Of a DNA stretch of 64,000 nucleotides, positions 22,221 through 35,325 are shown one piece after another. The stretch spans positions 25,769,803 to 25,833,802 of the forward strand of contig CM028339.1 in assembly GCA_016647705.1 (NCBI GenBank). The letters are read 5' to 3'. The DNA is from Eucommia ulmoides. Taxonomy: Eukaryota > Streptophyta > Magnoliopsida > Garryales > Eucommiaceae. Position numbers and translations under genes: made by a program. Positions within the stretch are counted from its first letter, which is position 1, and every line of letters starts with the position of its first letter. The notes under the pieces are model-generated. The model was not told the DNA's origin. It worked only from the letters and a program-made list of their open reading frames with translations, and ran no database searches.

Positions 22221-22507
22221 CTGTGTGATCAAACGGTCGGCCAAGTGGCCATTTCTCCTCCATGTGTTTCCACCGTCTCTCTCTCTCTCTATATATATAT
22301 ATAATATTTCATTATACACCAAGGCCCCCTTTATTTTTTGATAAGATATTAATTAAAGCAACTTCTAATTTTTAATTTTTTTAAAATTACGAATTAACCC
22401 CCTTAACTTTTAAATCACTTAATTAATATCGCCATCCACCCCGTTATTTTCAAAATATTTTAAAACATGACTTAAACTATGCGTATATCAAAGATCGGGG
22501 TCTTACA

Positions 22508-23295
22508 GCTACAATCTATCATCTAGAGAATTCTATGAGATATTTACAAATGGAGTATTCTAGAATAGATTTCTCTAGAAAAGTGGGGAAGGTCATGGAG
22601 TTACCTGGGGTTCTCCATAGTTCTCTACAATAGCCTAGAATATTCTAGAAACTATAAAGTCTCCATGGTAACCTTCTTCCCTACCCTTATATATACATGA
22701 CTTGGCCTCCATACTTAGAGAATTCTCCAAGGAAGGATGTCAAAGTCTAAAGAACGTCACAACCTGCCCATATAATGAGAAATTATCTTACACGTCCCCA
22801 TTATTTTTTAAAGCTTTTTTTCTTTTGCTATTTCATTAATTGTCGAAATTACTACTTAAACTCTCTTATATAGATAAATTGACTGATTTATCCTTACTTT
22901 TAACTTAAATAAAAATATGACCATTGTGTCCTCAATTATCAATATATATATATATATATAATTTTATTTTATTTTTCATTTTCTACTTTTTTTTTTATCA
23001 CTTTCTGTCTTTCCTACCACCTCTCTCTTCTCATCCTTACCCACATCTTCTATCGATCACTACCATCTTCTCAACCCATCTATACCCACTTCCACCAGCC
23101 ACCACCATAACCAATCTCTTCAGTCAGCAATCACTATGGCCAATATGCTCCACCATCAACCATCGTCTCTTTCTCTCTCTCTCTCTTTCTCTCTCAAACC
23201 ATCCATATATCCACATCAGTCAAATGTCCACCACTATAATCAATTTTTTCACCATCAACTACTGCAACTCTCTCTCAACCCACGCATACCTATCA
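22508..23295. other. Gene-free spacer
   Basis: After the TSD copy comes ordinary AT-rich DNA, then from about 22920 a CT-rich stretch with an AT microsatellite and Pro/Ser/His-coding low complexity. No recognisable gene was seen. The C/T-rich part may be the left arm of a repeat whose other side is 26040-26500. Confidence 0.5.
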
Positions 23296-26039
<2,744 letters not shown>

Positions 26040-26660
26040 CATCCAATCGCAACCCAAAATATGAAACTATGAAATCACAACATCAATTTGCAAATACAAA
26101 TTAAAAAAAAAAAAAATTAAAATCTTAACAAAGGTCTAGATTAGAATCGCTAGTGGGGTGTGACGGTCTTCAACGACAACGAATAGGACGGTGCTATGGT
26201 GGTCTTCAATGGGAATGAGCGGGATTCTAACGTGGTGGTTGGCGACGGCGGTGAATGAAATGATGGCTTTGTGGACTTCGATAGCAATGAATGAGACTAG
26301 TGTCTTGGTCATCGACGATGATAAATGGAACGATGGTGTTTGATCAACGATGGAAATGAATGGTCCGATGGTGTGATGGTCAGCGACGGTGGCAAATAGG
26401 TACCTAGTACCCTACTTTGGTCTACCCTACCCCCCCCTCCCCCCCCCCCCCCCCACACGCACAGAGAGAGAGAAAGATAGAGGTATTTTTGTCTTATTTG
26501 CATAATTAAGGGTTAATTTTGAAAATATATATATAATGTTGATTGTCAAAGGATATAATTGACAATTCATTAAAAATTAAATGATAAAGGGGTATTAATA
26601 TTTTTTTCACATAATATCTAATACTATTACTTAAAAGTGGAAAGAGAGAATATTTTAATG
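26040..26660. other. Gene-free spacer with poly-C tract
   Basis: 26150-26400 contains loosely repeated GATGGTG/AATGAA words (degenerate minisatellite). A C-rich tract (two runs broken by one T) lies at 26430-26454, followed by a short GA run. The remainder is AT-rich. No gene was seen. Confidence 0.5.
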
Positions 26661-26662
26661 AA

Positions 26663-27170
26663 GTTGGAGAATGATTTTTTTAAGAATTTTGGTGATTTCT
26701 TTTATTTCTTTTTTCTTTTTGTTACATATCAAATTATGAGTGCGCTACTCAATTTTCTCATTTTTTTTAGTTATATTTATTTTTTTCTAACTAATCCACA
26801 AATATGTAATTAATTTTTCTAGGGCATATTTTAATTTAATTAAAATAATTGTGATTGAAAAAATATTTTTAACCAAAAATAAAATAGATATGATATAAAT
26901 TAATTAGGTTGGAGAATTTCTATTTTAAGTATTTTGGTGAGTTTTTATAGTTTTTTTTTATATATCGAATAATGAGTGCCTTACTCAATTTCTTTTTTTT
27001 TTCTTTTTTTTTTTTAATTTTTTTTATTTTAGTTATATTTATTTTTTTCTAATTAATGCATAAATATATGAATAATTTTCTTGGTGCATAATTAAAATTA
27101 CTTAAAATAACTGTGATTAAAAATAATATTTTCAACCAAAAAGAAATTAGTTACGATATAAATTAATTAA
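26663..27170. repeat. Two tandem copies of a roughly 245-260-bp AT-rich unit
   Basis: 'GTTGGAGAA' starts copy 1 at 26663 and copy 2 at 26908. Both run through 'TATTTTGGTGA', 'GAGTGC..TACTCAATTT', 'AGTTATATTTATTTTTTTCTAA', 'TGTGATT' and 'GATATAAATTAATTA'. Copy 2 is longer in its poly-T part. It may belong to the Helitron-like element that seems to end at 27464. Confidence 0.8.
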
Positions 27171-27438
27171 ATTAGAATTTATTAGACTTAAAAAAATTTA
27201 TAAATTAATTCTAATTTATGGTTATTTGTTTGTTATTTTATAGTACATAAGTAAAAATTAATTTGTAAAAATATTATTCAATTTTTATGATTATTTATGT
27301 TATTTTTAATAGTATATTTATTTTTCGATATTCATGAAATACCGTTATTCAATAAAATTTATGTATTTATTTTTAGATATTGCTACCAAAATAACCAACG
27401 TATATATTTCATGTTTTAATATTATAATTTTTTTAAAT

Positions 27439-27464
27439 TTGTGCAATGTGCAAATCTAAACTAG
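27439..27464 (+). mobile_element. Possible Helitron 3' terminus
   Basis: A small imperfect hairpin (ATTTGTGCAATGTGCAAAT, 27437-27455) is followed within 6 bases by CTAG and then T. This is the layout of plant Helitron 3' ends (hairpin, CTRR, insertion before T). No 5' TC end or helicase was identified, so the element's extent is unknown. It would end about 380 bases upstream of the PLAT gene. Confidence 0.35.
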
Positions 27465-27728
27465 TTATATTTATATTACATTGATGGTGGTAGTTTAAAA
27501 TATACAGAGTTGTGAGGGTAATTACTCCCCTCGTACTATTGGTCCAACAGTTGGCCTTCATTTCCGGGTACAACTCATCCATTGCAACGATTTTGTTGTG
27601 CCAATTTACTCCATCCAAACGGCCTATATGATCCATAACCTCTCTCTCTTTTATATGGTTTGATTTTTCTTTGGGTCCAATAATTCAACCCAATATACAA
27701 CTCACGAATCTTCTTGATATTTAATTCA

Positions 27729-27734
27729 TATATA
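27729..27734 (+). promoter_or_regulatory. Putative TATA box of the PLAT gene
   Basis: TATATA lies 110 bases upstream of ATG 27845, followed by a purine-rich GAGAGAGAGAAGAGA leader common in plant 5' UTRs. A second weak candidate (TTATATGG, 27651) lies farther upstream. Confidence 0.45.
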
Positions 27735-27844
27735 CATCGCATTAAACCCACCCCAAACCCAACCTAAACCCACAACCAACGTTGCACTTCTAGAGAGAGA
27801 GAAGAGACAAAGCAGATTCTAGAGAGAGCAAAAACGAAGCAGCC

Positions 27845-28498
27845 ATGGCAGGAACTGGGTGGGTCAACTGTCTTTTTTTCAATCTCTTGATCCTCATCTC
27901 CGTCACGACAATCGCCAGATCGGTAAGCCACCTTCATCGAATCTCAACATAACCATTATACCCCTTTCATCTTTTTTCATTTTCCATTTTTTCTCTGAAC
28001 TTTCGAGATATGAAAACAAAAAAAATGCAGGACGATCCGGATTGTGTGTACACGGCCTACGTTAGAACGGGGTCCATCCTGAAAGGAGGGACGGACTCGA
28101 TCATCGGGTTGACCCTATACGACGCCAACGGGTACGGAATCCGGATCCGGGATCTGGAGGCCTGGGGCGGGTTGATGGGTCCGGGCTACAACTACTTCGA
28201 GAGGGGAAATCTGGACATCTTCAGTGGGCGAGGCCCGTGTCTGACCGGTCCTGTCTGCTCAATGAACCTGACGTCCGACGGGTCCGGATCACACCACGGG
28301 TGGTACTGTAACTACGTGGAGGTGACCACCACCGGAGCCCATATACAGTGCGCCCAGCAGCAGTTTACTGTGGAGCAGTGGTTGGCAACTGATACGTCAC
28401 CGTATGAGCTGACGGCGCTCAGGAACTACTGCTCCTCCGTCGACGGAGATCGTAAGAAGATGAGTGGTTCTGGTCTGAATGTTGTTGCTATGATGTAA
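27845..28498 (+). CDS. PLAT/LH2-domain secretory protein, two exons (181 aa)
   Basis: Exon 1 is 27845-27922. The intron 27923-28030 (GTAAGC...ATGCAG, phase 0) precedes exon 2, 28031-28498 (TAA). Residues 1-26 form a signal peptide (hydrophobic 'CLFFNLLILISVTTIA'). The mature part begins 'DDPDCVYTAYVRTG' and holds one PLAT/LH2 beta-barrel domain over about residues 28-155. It includes 'AGLTLYDANG'-type strands, 'NLDIFSGRGPCL' and 'GWYCNYVEVT', followed by 'QQFTVEQWLATDTSPYELTA'. Cysteines at conserved positions suggest disulfides. This layout and length fit the plant PLAT-plant-stress family (Arabidopsis PLAT1-3), ER/secretory proteins linked to abiotic-stress tolerance. Coding GC is far above the surroundings. 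It is the only intact host gene in the window. Confidence 0.95.
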
Positions 28499-28860
28499 AA
28501 AAGGGTCTGTACGTAGGTAGGCCCGCGGTTGTGTTTTTCCACTGGAGCTATGTTTGTTGGCATTTACTGGCCTGTCTAGTCTTGTTTTACTATTATAATG
28601 TGTACGCATCCAGATTATGATAGGGAACGTAATAATCGTGGAAAGGATAAGGGCGACATTGTCCTTTGACATTGTCAATTCCAGTGGTGGTTAATTTTGG
28701 GTTTGGTAAATAATAATAAAATATTTGACTAAAGAACTTGTTTTGTATCACCTCAATTCTAGATGTAGGGGTCATTAACCCCCTAGATAAAAGAAACAAA
28801 AGGAAACCCAATGAGCCCAACTATGTTAGATTAATTGCTTTTGATTTTGGAGTAAATTAA
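28499..28860 (+). other. 3' flank of the PLAT gene
   Basis: It probably contains the 3' UTR. AATAATAAAATA at about 28709-28720 could act as a polyadenylation signal. Nothing else was seen before the LINE begins. Confidence 0.5.
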
Positions 28861-28862
28861 CT

Positions 28863-29640
28863 ATGAGTTATGTGAAAAATGTCTCTTTTAAAATCCTCTT
28901 GAATGAGGAAATTTTAGTAGGGGTCTTCCACAAGGAGATTCTGTCCCTATATCTTTGTGTCTTGTGTATGGAGAGATTGTCCCACTTAATGTTGGAGAGT
29001 GCTTTGAAGGATAACTTGAAAGGGATAAAAATGAGTAAATTGGACCTTGCCTTAGGCATATTTTCTTTTTTCGTTGATGATAATCTTATCCTTTTTTCCA
29101 AAGTGGATGAGAAATAGAGTGATATTATTTTGGAAATCCTGAACACTTTCTTTAGTTGCTGGAGACAAAAGATTAACTTAAATAAATCTAAATTGTATGT
29201 GTTAACATTAGAAAAAATTCAAGTTAAGAATGTTAGCAAGAGATTGGGAATTCAGCTTATGGAGGACTTAGGTATATATTTAGGAGCCAATATAATTCAT
29301 GGTAGAAATAGTAAAAGTTGTTATACTAATGTATTTGATAAAGTACAATAATGGTTATCTTCCTAGAAATCAAAATCTCTCTTTGGCTAGTAGAACTCTG
29401 CTCGTAAAAATAGTTACTTCTACTGTACTCAACTATTTCATGCAAATTTCTGTCTTGTCAAGGAAAATCTGTGATGATCTTGACAACATGAACAAAAAAT
29501 TTCTTTGGGGAAAGATGAAAAATAAAAGAAAATTTCACCTAATCAACTGGGATACTATTTGTAAATTAAAAGATAAGGGAGGCCTTGGTATTCAAAAATC
29601 TAGGATCCTTAATGATGCCTATATGACTAAACTTGGCTAG
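28863..29640 (+). pseudogene. LINE reverse transcriptase, C-terminal part, broken
   Basis: Two frame segments. At 28863-29117, 'LSLYLCVLCMERLSHLM' (plant L1: DPLSPYLFVLCMERLS) leads to 'FFVDDNLILFSK', the active-site motif with A changed to V. At 29130-29640, 'INLNKSKLYVL', 'DLGIYLGANIIHGR', 'WKMKNKRKFHLINWD' and 'DKGGLGIQKSRILNDA' follow the usual order of the RT thumb and connection. One stop at 29115-29117 and a frame change near 29300-29350 inactivate it. The N-terminal endonuclease and RT fingers are missing by truncation. Confidence 0.85.
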
Positions 29641-31080
29641 AATGTCTTTACAAATAATTAAAACTTATGGATTGAAACTATTAGACTACAATAATAACTT
29701 GACGATAGTTCTAACTCTTGGAAACATAAGCTGAAAGAATCCCACGTATGGAAAGATATTTATAATTCAAAAGACGCCCTCACAAAGAAAATTAAATCAA
29801 AAGTTGGTAATGGTGCAAAAATTACTCTGTGGATTGATTGGTGGTGTAGGAAGGGCCCTTTGGGTGATAATCGTGTTTACAATAACTAAGACTTAAAAGT
29901 CTTTGATATAATTGATGATAATGGTAATTGGTTCATCTTTCCTATACTCCATCTTATCTCTGATGACCAAAAAAAAGCTATCCTGGAAATGAATCCAAAA
30001 GTCTATTTTTTCAAGAGGACATGGCCGTCTGGAGCTTGGAACCATCGAGGATATTTTCACTAAGGTCAACCTATGATGCCGTTGGAAATGCAAACACCTC
30101 GGGGAATACTTTTCAACAGAACTAGATTTTTAAAGGTCCCTCAAAATAAATTCTTCTTTTGGTTGTTGTTCTATGGGAGACTTATGAAAAATGAGCTAAG
30201 AGTCGGTGGTCCGAGGATGTATAAGCTATGTGCCTAAGGTGTAACGAAGCTAGAGAAGCTACTAACTATGCACTGAGGACTTGCAAGAAAGAGGGGAAAA
30301 ATTGGGCGTCTTTTTTAGCCCCGAAATAAATTTAGCATTCCCAGGGCACATATATTCTAAGCTGGATCAAAAAATACCTAAAAGGGAAGTTCTCTACACT
30401 ATCTACCTTTTACTTTTTTGGTTTCCATAATTTGGGATATTTGGAAGGACAGAAACAATAAAGTGAACGAGGGAGTCGTTGAAAATCCTTTTGTTGTGGC
30501 CAACAGAATATCTTAACTTCAAAAGGATCTTCTAAAAGCCTTCTATCCTCAAAATGTTTCCCAAGGCTTGATAGATATTTCATTTTTTAAGTAGTCCCCC
30601 CCCATGTATAGGTTTCTTCAAACTTAATATTTATACCAAAGGGAAATTGAGTCCTAGAGGATTTAGAGGATTACTAAAAGATCATCTCGGAGTTTGACAA
30701 CTTAGATTTTGCGGATATCTCTCCAATTGCAGCAACCTTGAAGTGAAAATTAGAGGCATGCATAAAGACAACTCAATTGCAACCAACAAAGGATACCCCA
30801 AAGTGATTGTTGAATCAGATGTGGCGGAAGTAGTCAAATTGATTATGGAAGAATTCTTTAGCACCCAAAGATTTAAGGTTTGGATTGATAATTGCAAGAG
30901 AATGACGAAGGCAAACAATTACATGAGCTTACTAACGCCGAGAGAATAAAACAAATGTGTTGATTATCTAGCTAACAGAGAAATGAAAAACAAAGAAGAG
31001 TTTAGCCTAATGATAAATCCCCTGGAGGATATGACCAACCTTTTATTTTTTGAAATGAAATTGGAAGTCTCTGATATGTG
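29641..31080 (+). pseudogene. LINE zinc-finger-like linker and RNase H remnant
   Basis: After the RT, broken frames hold 'GNGAKITLWIDWWCRKGPLG' (29809-29868) and 'PQNKFFFWLLFYGRL' (about 30140-30184), the zf-RVT region of plant LINEs. Near 30795-30950 'VIVESDVAEVVKLI' and 'TPRE*NKCVDYLANREM' match the C-terminal half of the plant LINE RNase H domain. Many stops are present. Confidence 0.7.
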
Positions 31081-31125
31081 TCTATAGTTTCGTGTTTTAT
31101 CGTCTATACTGAAAAAAAATGTATA

Positions 31126-31852
31126 ATGCATTTAGTAATTTTTTATGCAAAATGTATGTGTTATGATTTATAATTTGTAAACTTTTATACTTTCAAAATG
31201 GCTAATTACTTTATAAAGTTACTCTAATTAAAAATTATAACTTTTAAACAAAAGTGATACTTAGGTCATGCTTGATAACCGAAATAAATGTTGAAACTGA
31301 ACAAATTAAATACTTATCCATTCAAGTTTGTTTAATAATTTTAATTAATATTATTTAATTAATTAAGTGCCACTTAACATTTTCAGTCTATGGACCTAAA
31401 ATTTTGAGTCAATGGGTCGTTACTTCTTTTTTATCATTTAATGGGTTCATTTTTTATTTTTATTTTTGTTGAGACCTTTTCACCCTCAACAAGCTTATCT
31501 TACCCTCAGTATATCGATTTTTATTTTCAATTTAAGCAGATGCAGCCATGAGAGAGCGTAGATGTGGCCATGAGAAAGAGTGCACAAGTCTAAGTAACAT
31601 CCAAAACCTTACGAAAATACTTTGTTATTTGTGAAAATATGATTTTGGGTTTCGATATACTAGATTTCCGTTTCCATGTTCCATTTTGATTTTCAAAAGT
31701 TTTAATTTCATCCAGTACCTCATGAATTTTTCTTTTGTTTCGTCTAATAAAGATATATTTTGGTCTGATTCGAACAATGAATCGGAAAAAAAAACATCCC
31801 TATTTAAATTCATTGCTGGAGAAAGATCATTAAAACTATTTCCCAAATATAT
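31126..31852. other. AT-rich spacer, target side of the nested copia insertions
   Basis: 31130-31600 is gene-free. On the minus strand 31625-31852 is open ('DVFFSDSLFESDQNISLLDE', then a Lys-rich stretch), running out of the copia LTR. I do not recognise it. It could be a scrap of the sequence that the old copia element entered, the other half lying at 55640-55740. Confidence 0.4.
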
Positions 31853-32017
31853 TGAATAGTATCTCAATTTTATTCAACTCTTGGTATCATATACAAGAGT
31901 ATATATAGCTTGATTCTAAATATAAATTCCTATAATCAAGATATTACAGAAATCATTTCCCCAATTAAAGTATAATCAAATATTCTAAATTAGGAAGGTA
32001 GAAATCACGTAATATTC
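31853..32017 (-). repeat. 3' LTR of the old copia element
   Basis: Matches 55473-55639 through 'CTTGGTATCATATACAAGAG', 'TATATAG.TTGATTCTA' and 'TATTCTAAATTAGGAA'. The right-hand end is uncertain by a few bases. Confidence 0.8.
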
Positions 32018-32258
32018 ATGGATGTCCCACATGCTCACCTAGTCTAGAAATTTTAAAAATATCCGATTTGAGACTGCTTTGGTAAAGATGTTAGCCAACT
32101 AATCCTCTAATCGAATCTTAGGAAATTCCACAATCTTTTCATCCAATTTTTTCTTAATGAAAAATCAATTGACCTCGTATGCTTTGTGCAGCCATGTTGA
32201 ATAGGATTATATGCGATGTCACATGCTGCCTTATTGTCACAAAATAGTTGGATAAAAT
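32018..32258 (-). pseudogene. C-terminal RNase H tail of the old copia pol
   Basis: The minus strand from 32257 reads 'FIQLFCDNKAACDIAYNPIQ' and a 'TKHTRSIDF'-like run, the last RNase H block of copia pol with its catalytic Asp in CDNKAA. It is the direct continuation of the frame ending at 50747 on the other side of the nested insertion. Stops follow, then a G-rich stretch (GTGGGACATCC on the minus strand) that may be the PPT. Confidence 0.8.
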
Positions 32259-34371
32259 TGTTGGCCTAATAGAATACCAAAGATGGGGGGTGAATTGGGT
32301 AATCAAAAATTAATCAGAATAAAAATCAATAAATCAAATAATCAATTTTATGCCTAAATTAATTATTATCTTTATAACACAGCGGAATTAATCAATCAAC
32401 TAGGTGCACACACAAACAACAGAAATAGATAAATTAAGAAAGCAGCACACTAGAGATTTATACTGGTTCACCAAACTACTCTTGGCTAATCCAGTCTCCT
32501 AGGCTCCACGAAGGTCGCATCCACTAAAATCAAGATTCTTTTAAAGGTAGGAACCAAACCCGCACACTGATTCTTTTACAGGCTCAAAATCAACCTTTAC
32601 AATTTTCTTTTCAAAGGTTAAGGAATAACCTCTACTTTTTACAGGCTAAAGAATAACCTAATTTTTTTTAACACCTAGGCTCAAGAATCAAAATCTCATC
32701 AAAACACTCCAAATATCATTATACCCAGTAAGGATTGAACCGTTACAAAATCACTCACAAACACGCAATTCTTATTCAGGAAGAATCAATACCTCAATCT
32801 TTTTACAGGAAGAGATTGAAACCCAACTACCCTTGATTAAATATCCCCAATGATATTTAATCCGTCATAACTCACCAATACAAAAATTGATAAGTAAATC
32901 TCATTCGGAGCTTCTACCACCCTAGATATATATAAACTCAATTAATATCTCAACTAGTAATAGAATTATGTGAGATGCAGAAATCTGATTTTAACAATAT
33001 ATGGGTAGCAAAATTTGAACATGTAATCAAATTTAAGAAATTGTTTAAAAGAATATTTTATTTAAAGAATCAAAAATAAATTCGAAGATCAATTTCCAAA
33101 GATAATAATAAACAAGTAATAATCAATATGGAAAGATCTCACCCGGAATCCACAGAATTAATGATGAAAACAATATAGCTTCAATTCCGAAATCAGCACA
33201 AATTGATCGCAATTGATTATCATAATCACTTTTAGAACAACTCACAATATAGTTGAATGATCACTCTTATAAATGCTCTCTCAAATATAGACTGATTTTA
33301 TCTCTTAGAATGAATAGAATGATTAGTTTTCTTAAAAAATTCGCAGGTCTATATAAGAGCACATGTAATCAGCCTCCTAACGGCTAGTTTACAAGTGTCA
33401 TGACAATAAAATACTCTTATAGACCCTTCATAACATAAGGATTTCATTTAGGTTCAATTTCACTTAACAACAACTTTTAAAACTCTCAATTAAATCCCCA
33501 AAATATTTCTCAATTAAAACAAATAAGTATAGAATTCATTTTATTTACCAAATTGAGAAACTTTAATAATTAATGAACCATATTGAAAGGATTTAATATA
33601 TATATGAACCATATCTCAAATGTTAAGAATATCCTCGAAATCTCTCTCAAATCTTAACAAAAAACGATTACTTTTGGATTTAAAATCGGATCAACCAATA
33701 TACAGAAACGGTGCATTTAGTCGACTGAAGGATACTGGTAGTAGCCCATGCACTTTATCGGTCAACTCCTCAGTTGACTCGCAGATTCTGAGAGTTTGTC
33801 AAGCTTCCATCGGTCGACCTCTCTATCAAATCGCAGATTCAGAGAGTTTGCCAAGCTTATATCGGTCGACCGCTCAGTCGACTCGCAGATTCAGAGAGTT
33901 CATCTTCTTTCTCCGATCAACTTCTCAGTTGACTCCCCTCTCCTGAATCTCTTATCTGATCTCATTTTTAACTTACTTTCTTTTACAATTTTTTCCATTT
34001 ATCCATATTTATATTCAAATGAATTCCACTAATACTCTTATATTCTATTTTAGTCATTCAAAAACTATTTCTTTTTAATTCCCATAAGAGAAAATAAATA
34101 TACTCAACCAAAACACACAAAAAAGATTAAATTCATTTTGTGTCGTGTGTGTGTTTCTAAATGCGATATTAAGAGTTTATATTTACCTGGATTGTTTTTC
34201 CTAATTTCTTCAAACTCTTAATACTTCTTCATCATCTTGATATCTTCATTTAGCATCCATTCACTTTCACATCTTCATTATTGGAACTTTAAATAACTGA
34301 AACACTTGATCAAACATTAGTTCCACCAAAACATCATTACTTAATTGTTCATCAAAATCTTGGGATCAACA
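32259..34371 (-). repeat. 3' LTR of the Sirevirus-like element
   Basis: Collinear with 48632-50746 over its whole length. It contains a three-unit minisatellite (about 33740-33950, period about 52) with GGTCGACC cores. Its inner edge (34371) is directly followed by the last PPT. Confidence 0.93.
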
Positions 34372-34619
34372 ATCTCCCACTTTTTTATGATGACAATTAA
34401 CTTTGATGTTTTCTTTAAAAATAAAATATAACCACACTCCCTCTGAATCCAAGAATGGGTTATTTAACTCATTTAAACATTATAATGAAGATTTCAATCA
34501 TTCACAATTTAAAAATACTCAATAAAGCATAATTTTTTAAAATTCTCCCTTTTGATTAAAACACACAGTTTTAGAATTCTCCCCCTAAATAAAACATCAC
34601 TCATTTCTCCCCCTTTGTC
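34372..34619 (-). promoter_or_regulatory. Cluster of four polypurine-tract-like boxes before the 3' LTR
   Basis: On the minus strand, in order toward the LTR: ACAAAGGGGGAGAAATG (34602-34618), TTTAGGGGGAGAATT (34574-34588), AAAAGGGAGAATT (34542-34554) and AAAAAAGTGGGAGAT (34372-34386, abutting the LTR). Only the last is the true plus-strand primer site by position. Repeated PPT-like boxes upstream of the 3' LTR are a described Sirevirus trait. Confidence 0.8.
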
Positions 34620-35325
34620 ATCTTCAAAAAATAATTTAGGTAGGGAAGGAGAAAACAATAAACATGTAAGGCACTCTAGGCATACATCATTATGCTTAGT
34701 CATTCCCCAACCACAAATGATTTTCACAAATTGATCTTCCGCTAGTGGTTTGGTAAAGACATGAGCAAGTTGGTTGGAGGTATCAATATACTCAATAATA
34801 ATATCCATTTTCTAAATGTGATCACGAATAAAGTGATGTCTAATCTCTATGTGCTTAATTTATGAGTGTTGTGTAGGATTCTTACTTAGACATATAGTAC
34901 TTTTATTATCACAAAAGATCGGGACCTCCTCCATACAAACTCCAAAATTATTTAACTGTTGCTTAATATATAAAATTTGAGCACAACAGTTATCAGCTGC
35001 CATGTATTCAGCCTCAGTAGTGGATAAGGCTATCGAATTCTGTTTCTTACTTAACCAAGAAACCAAAGCATGTCCTAACAAATGACATGATCTGCTTGTG
35101 CTTTTTCGCTCAACTTTGCAACCGGCAAAGTCAGTGTCAGAGTAACTTATCAATTCAAAATCACTCCCCCTAGGATACCATAATCCTAGGTCAGTCGTCC
35201 CCTTTAAATAACGAAAAATTTGCTTAACCGCAGTCAAGTGCGATTCTTTAGGACAAGACTGAAATCTAACACAAAGACAAACTCTATACATAATGTTAGA
35301 TCTACTAGCAATTAAATACAACAAG
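34620..35325 (-). pseudogene. RNase H and C-terminus of Sirevirus-like pol (downstream of the nested insertion)
   Basis: The block at 34860-35324 carries the tail of the RT connection ('ASRSNIMYRVCLCVRFQ') and copia RNase H with 'YSDTDFAG' (Asp), 'STTEAEYMA' (Glu) and 'FCDNKSTICL' (Asp). After two stops the end follows at 34704-34808: 'IIEYIDTSNQLAHVFTKPL', the usual copia pol terminus. The block begins exactly at the TSD ACAAG of the inserted element. The other part of the gene is at 44601-45435. Confidence 0.9.

Larger units (their letters stand above)
19592..22507 (-). mobile_element. Solo LTR (2.9 kb) of the long-LTR non-autonomous family, TSD GCTAC
   Basis: It begins TGTCAC and ends GGGTCTTACA, like the LTRs at 35326-38086 and 41842-44600, and shares their internal landmarks. 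These are the ...CCGTCACCCTAGGG... start, the CACCTGCCGGAC minisatellite, the run of CGCCTAGGCG motifs and the CT-rich leader. It is flanked by identical pentamers GCTAC (19587-19591 and 22508-22512), so the ends are exact. No internal domain is present, so LTR-LTR recombination removed it. It is about 150 bp longer than the paired LTRs, mostly through minisatellite and CA/GT expansion. It has the same orientation as the complete element. Confidence 0.9.
28861..31125 (+). mobile_element. 5'-truncated L1-type LINE (non-LTR retrotransposon)
   Basis: It begins abruptly within the RT palm region, runs through RT thumb/connection, a zinc-finger-like linker and an RNase H domain, and ends in an A-rich 'CTGAAAAAAAATGTATAATG' stretch near 31115. 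The 5' truncation, one-sided order and A-rich end are the normal signs of LINE insertion. It has stops every 100 residues or less in the second half. It sits about 360 bases downstream of the PLAT gene in the same orientation. I could not identify a TSD. Confidence 0.82.

Noticed and set aside
21563..22341. Several overlapping open frames rich in Val/Cys/His/Thr
   Set aside because: They are frames through (AC)n and (GT)n microsatellites in the LTR leader.
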